A stretch of DNA of 64,000 nt from Chamaea fasciata (taxonomy: Eukaryota > Chordata > Aves > Passeriformes > Sylviidae). Position 1 is the first letter of the stretch, and every line of letters begins with the position of its first letter. Under the pieces are notes generated by a model. The model saw only the letters and a list, made by a program, of their open reading frames with translations, was not told the DNA's origin and did no database searches. The position numbers were made by a program, and so were the translations under genes. The stretch covers positions 45,037,621 to 45,101,620 of the forward strand of contig JARCOQ010000005.1 of assembly GCA_029207755.1 (NCBI GenBank), read 5' to 3'. Below are positions 50,203 to 64,000 of the stretch, piece after piece.

Positions 50203-53096
50203 CTGAGGAGAAAAAGAAAGCTGTATTATTCAGTGGGATCAGCAGCAGTTAAAACCCTCAGAAAACAGACTGGTTATCTTTGCTGCCACAGTCATATGTG
50301 AGCTGGCTGGCAGAATGCCTTTGCACAGCTGAGACTGAGCCACATTTCCTCCCAAGGAAGACACTCCTAGATCAAGCTCAGAAACTCCTGTGCACAGCAG
50401 CATGAGGAGATTTAGCTCAGCCAGTGCTAAACCAGGATCCTTGCACTGACAGCACTTGCTTTGGACTACACCTGCTGAAGTACCACACAATGTAATTTAA
50501 CATGGTTATCGATTTCTTCTCTCCTATGTAAAATTATTTCCTCTTGCCCCAGAGAATGGTAATCAAATACAAAATTTTCCTTTCTTAGATGTCACATGCA
50601 AAGAACTTTTCAATGTAATAAAACTTTGAGTGTCTAAAAAAATCTTCTCCAGGAGCTACTGATTCTATCTATCCTATATTCTGTTGGGTTTGTTTGGGTT
50701 TTTTTTCCCCCAGTCTGGAAACTGTGATTTTCCATGGCTTGGAGAGGGCAATATTTATTACAATTACAGGCCTGCCAATGTGGAAAATTTCTTAACAATT
50801 CTTTTGAGTTTTAAAATCTAAAATACAAAGAAAGTTTACCAAGAAAAGTCTTAGTCTTCAAGCCTCCGACACACAAGCAAGCTTAGCTGTAACCACATGG
50901 TTACCCTTTCCAGTTTCAATGGTAGCTTCTTTCACTCTCTGAATGCACACAAATAAGTTCATACACTGAAAAAATCTGGAGTAAATTTCTGAAATTCCAA
51001 AGCAAGTTCAGCAAAACAAGGTTTGCCCTTGGAACAAAAATATCAGTTTAAAGCAAATGTGATGAGATTTGAACTAAAACCCCAGCTATCCTGGGGAGTC
51101 ACACCCCAGAGGAATGTTGTGAACACTGGCTCCCAGTACATCAGTCAGCACACATGAATTTCATGGAATCTACAGAGCTCTGCACCCAGTAATGTGCTGT
51201 TGTTCACTCCAAGCCAAAACAGTAGAAAAAAGCCATCATGGGGCATTATACAACTAACTGTTTAAGGTTTTTAAGTTAAATACATTAAACTCATGAAATG
51301 CTGGCAGCAGAAATGAACATGAGGTATCACAGCTCAAGGAGGTAGGGTTAGATGTAGGACACTGTCACCTTCCCACTCTTCTGTCTCTACTCACACTGCA
51401 TGGCAGAGTGCCAGTTCTGGCCCTGTGCTTCCCCCATCTCTCCTGCTCTGTCCTGGCCACATCTACCTTGGGGGTAATTTTTGTGCCTTCCTTGAGAAAG
51501 TAGTTGACAGAAACTTCTTTGCTCACACCACTAATGGTGTCACACCACTACCTGGCAGTAAAGCCAGGGGGAAGACGTGTAGTGAAATACAAGAACAGTT
51601 CTTGTTTCTTGCCCTTCTCTTGCATTCTAGTTTTCATCTACAGCAAAATAAATGACTGGTTCTGGTTCCAGTCTAAGACTGGAGGAGGTGTGAAGGTGAA
51701 ACAGAAGACTATCCTGGATATAAAAGAAAATACCTGGTGAAAGAAATATCCAGGTACTGCCTCCAGCACTGCAGCTGTAAACATGACTTCCATTACTCCC
51801 CAGGATGAAGAAGGGGTGGAGCAATGCAGAGGAAAGCTGCTATGTCAGCAGGCTGTGGAAAGGAAATTGTTAGTGCTTTTCACGCTAACAGTGAAGCTGA
51901 GAAATTACTTTCTGTGTGAGGTCTTGAAAACTTCCTTCAGACAAGAAAAGAAACTTCACTGTGTGAATGGGAATACATTAACACATCAGCATATTAGAAA
52001 TCTCAAGTTCAAAATATAACTTTCTGATCATTTAGGTTCATACCATTCTAAACTAGGGTTTTCAGGAGATATGACCTAGAGTTATTTCTGAGGATATACA
52101 GTGTCTCTCTTTGTTATCTGAAAAACAAGACTGCTTTCATATGCAGTTATGGCTCAGTGAGTACATCAAGAAAGATGCTTTTATAATTTTTTAATGACTC
52201 TATCATAAACACCAAAAAAAATTATTTAAAAAAACCATCAGTGTAGAGACCCTTCACCCTCTGTAGCCTTTCATCCCTTAGCAAGACTGGGCACAGGCAC
52301 AGAGATGTGCTGTCAGGTGTGCAGGAGCATGTCCTAATGCAAGCCATAAGCTGACTCACTTTTACACTTCACAACATACATCTAATGATGCAAACTGAGA
52401 AGCATTTGCCTTATCCCAGTGTGAGTACACACACAGCAGCCTGTGCTTCCCACGGTGACTTTCACCACTTGGAGAGATGAAATTTGCTTCTTTTCAGAAG
52501 CACTCACACATTCCTTGAAGCCTGTCCTCCAAGGGACACAGATGTTAGGACACCAGCTGAAGCAAGGCAGTATGTTTGGATTAAGGCTGACAGGCTATAA
52601 TCTAATTGGTGTTTGGGAAAAAGGAAAAAAAATAGCAATCACTAAGGAATGTGGAAAGAAGGCCACAGTGAACAGAGTTAAATGTGAATTTTTTGTCTGG
52701 TTTTGCTCCTTTGATCTCGCTCCTTCATCTAGGTTATGAGAAAAGTTTAGAGATGGCTGAGGAAGTACAAGAATGCTTTGCCCTATAATCTTTCCTTCTA
52801 GACTCCATAAGCCATATTTGCTCTCATGCAGGAAACAGTTTCCTTGTCTACTTCCAGCATTTAGGCCAAATACTAAACCTCTAGTCACAAAAATTTTCCC
52901 ATTGACTTCAGTGAATTTTTATAGCTGAGGAAGAACTATGAGTTATGGTCCTAAGCTAGGAAAAGGAGAATGAAAGTGTCATAAACACATAAATAATGGC
53001 AGCAGTCCCAGAAATACAAACAGAAACAAATATCCCGCTGTTCAACTCCTCTGGGGGCTGATGCAGGCCACTTACACCCTGGTTGTCCTTGCTCAC
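50203..53096. other. Intergenic or candidate-gene intron
   Basis: Holds further minus-strand exon-like signals that I could not place. One is 50938-50905, with acceptor GCATTCAG and donor AAGG|GTAACC. Another is a superb acceptor at 52729 (TTTTCTCATAACCTAG) without a clear donor. No repeat family recognised. Confidence 0.35.
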
Positions 53097-53163
53097 CTTC
53101 TTTCCAGGATGAACCCACAGCTGTCAGAGACAGCTCTCCCACTCCACTCCCCATTTCTTGACA
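53097..53163 (-). other. Exon-like block with strong splice sites, not fitted to the candidate frame
   Basis: Acceptor TTCAAATCTTGTGTAAG, donor GAAG|GTGAGC, 67 nt. Open in two frames, including one containing an ATG (MGSGVGELSLTAVGSSWKE), but its phase does not match blocks 53403-53305 and 50202-50132. It may be a noncoding 5' exon, an alternative start or chance. Confidence 0.25.
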
Positions 53164-54173
53164 CTTACACAAGATTTGAAAACAAAACACGAAAGAAAAC
53201 ATAACATACCCTAAGAAAAAAAAAAGTCTTTCTCTGAAGATCATAACTGCGGAAAATAGCACAATTGGAGCAGTCTCCTTAGAAGAAAAATAAGAGGAGG
53301 TGACTCTCTGTGTTGTCTTTCAGGAAAGTGTTTCAAATCCTGCTGAATGTTTTGGACTGCATTCAGCCCTTCCCTTAATTCCCCAGCCACTGCCTGCCTT
53401 TGTCTGGGAGGTTGGTTAAGAAAAACGAACAGTGAGAAAACAAAAACCTGCAGCTAAAAATGGTACATACAGCTCTCTCCTGGCCTATGTCCTGGCCCAT
53501 ATTTTCACCTTATCATGCTGTCCAGTATAGCATGCAATTGGGAAAAATAGCACCCATTAATATGTGTCTTAAATGCTAGGAACAGCTGACTGGTAATAAT
53601 AGAAGGAGGACAAAAAACTCTGAGCTGGTAAGGGCATTCTAAAAGATGTGTCACTCTCTCTCTGAGCGTGGATCCTCTTAAAAGCAGCCAGATGGGGAAC
53701 GTGGAACCAGTTGTTGGCCTGTTCCTGTTAATGTTTACTTTGTCAATGCAGTCAGGCCAGCTTCTTACTCCCACTTTGCAGGTTTTTTTTTTAGAACATT
53801 CCTATTTTTGCACATTGGTTACCACACTATTCCCCTCTTAGTTATCCGTATTCTCTTCTAAATGATGCTAATTCTGGGTCTGGAAGTAGCACAGCCTGGA
53901 AACTGCTTAACTTTGCTTTGCCCAATGTGCCCTCCTCCCCGAGAGCCTGATGAACACAGCCTGGGTCCAGTAACACCATCTCAAACTGCAGAGATGCTCG
54001 GCTAATCCTGCTGCCTCTAGCTCACCCACAGTTTGCTTGCACTCTGCTGGGTTTCATTATATTCTATGTTGAGTTGTGACACCACTCTACAATTTATTTT
54101 CAGCCCACCTTTTCAAAGAAAGGAGGTTTATGCGAAGGTTCGTTTTCAGACAAAATCGGTGGAGTCTTATAGA

Positions 54174-54232
54174 TATAAGTGACTATAAATGGTGCTATAA
54201 CTAACTATGGTATAAGTGACTATAAATGGTGC
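54174..54232 (+). repeat. Direct repeat with TATA-like core, period 37
   Basis: TATAAGTGACTATAAATGGT plus GC (22 bases) occurs at 54174-54195 and again identically at 54211-54232, with a diverged spacer. Each copy contains TATAAATGG. It ends 525 bases before the METAP2 ATG. Confidence 0.9.
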
Positions 54233-54329
54233 CAGAGTCATTCTGGGGAGGAAAGGCAATGTCCTTTATCATGTATTAGAATCTTCCCTTTTTTGCTCTC
54301 TGCGACTTGGAACAAGTGATTCCACCCCA

Positions 54330-54344
54330 CCCCCCCCCCCCCCC
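54330..54344 (+). repeat. C15 tract
   Basis: Fifteen consecutive C on the + strand (G15 on the minus strand), at the upstream edge of the METAP2 CpG island. Confidence 0.95.
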
Positions 54345-54756
54345 TTTGTATTATTTTCCTTCTGTACACCAATTATCTCTCGTGTAAGCCCCATTTCCTC
54401 AGTGCCCTCAAATGGTAAAACCCTAACAATCTGACACGCCGTAAGGGAACGCAGCAGCAGTTCCCGCTGAGGGCAAGGACTGTTTCTGCAAGATTTCCCC
54501 GTCCCACGTTTTATCGCACCGCGCAGCCGGGCCGCGCCGGGCGCCGCCCCCGCCGCTCCCTCACGGGCGCTCAGCGCACCCCGCCGGCGGGGCGCGTGCG
54601 CGGCTGCGGGCCCGCCCCCTCCCGCCCCCTCCCGGCCCCTCCCGGCGGAGTCCGCCGCCGTCCCGGCGTGCCCCGCGCGCACCACAGAGCGTGGCGCCGG
54701 CCCCGCCGCTCTACCCGGCTCGCTCCGTGCGCGCGAGGCGGCGCGGCCGCGGTGAC

Positions 54757-64000
<9,244 letters not shown>

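Larger units (their letters stand above)
49928..54057 (-). other. Possible 5' exons of the minus-strand candidate gene
   Basis: Blocks that keep phase with the core, in transcript order. (a) 54057-54026: ATG, 32 nt, donor TGG|GTGAGC. (b) 53403-53305: acceptor AACCAACCTCCCAG, poor donor GA|GTCACC, encoding a helix-like ELREGLNAVQNIQQDLKHF. (c) 50202-50132: excellent acceptor TTTCTTTTTCTCCTCAG, weak donor GA|GTGATA. (d) 49980-49928: acceptor GTCTGTGTCTGCCAG, donor CTG|GTAACA. Chaining a-d to the core gives about 231 residues from one ATG. The chain was found by searching for compatible phases, so it is weaker evidence than the core. Block d has a second frame (MLQELREKLQLLAGYET) that looks more coding-like and also splices in phase to core block 2. 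Confidence 0.22.

Noticed and set aside
50239..50490. 83-codon minus-strand frame
   Set aside because: It ends only about 40 bases before the excellent acceptor at 50203, too short for an intron, and its own donor is poor.
11996..54480. Orthologue of the miR-331 hairpin known near VEZT in mammals
   Set aside because: I looked for its mature arm (beginning GCCCCTGGGCC) and found no match on the + strand by eye.

Overview
The window is vertebrate nuclear DNA, most likely from a bird. The reasons are AT-rich, repeat-poor sequence, spliced genes with GT-AG introns, CR1-type LINE copies as the only clear transposons, and the conserved gene order vezatin then methionine aminopeptidase 2. There is no prokaryotic signature, CRISPR array or tRNA that I can support.

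Layout. Positions 1-12000 hold the 3' half of VEZT (vezatin) on the + strand: five coding exons, the stop codon at 11385-11387 and a short 3' UTR with an AATAAA at 11974. Positions 12000-54480 are intergenic on the usual map, mostly anonymous AT-rich sequence with CR1/L3 remnants, a 30-base poly-T and simple repeats. From 54480 a CpG island carries the promoter and first exon of METAP2 on the + strand. METAP2 exons 1-4 (54757-59739) code for the lysine-rich and acidic N-terminal extension; the catalytic exons lie beyond position 64000. METAP2 intron 2 uses a GC rather than a GT donor.

The least expected observation is on the minus strand between the two genes. Four exon-like blocks (49717-49672, 49121-49041, 48228-47990, 46220-46146), most with good splice sites, join in one open frame of about 146 codons. 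The frame has two hydrophobic segments and a charged tail ending in a stop. Four weaker blocks upstream, back to an ATG at 54057, keep the same phase and would make a protein of about 231 residues. I do not recognise it, some splice sites are poor, and two strong-looking exons in the area do not fit the frame. It is therefore a candidate unannotated gene, a lncRNA or a decaying gene, not an established one.

How the parts work together: VEZT is an adherens-junction and cilium/stereocilium membrane protein and METAP2 a cytosolic protein-maturation enzyme. They are neighbours by conserved synteny and I see no functional coupling. If the minus-strand unit is real, it may share the METAP2 CpG-island promoter head to head.
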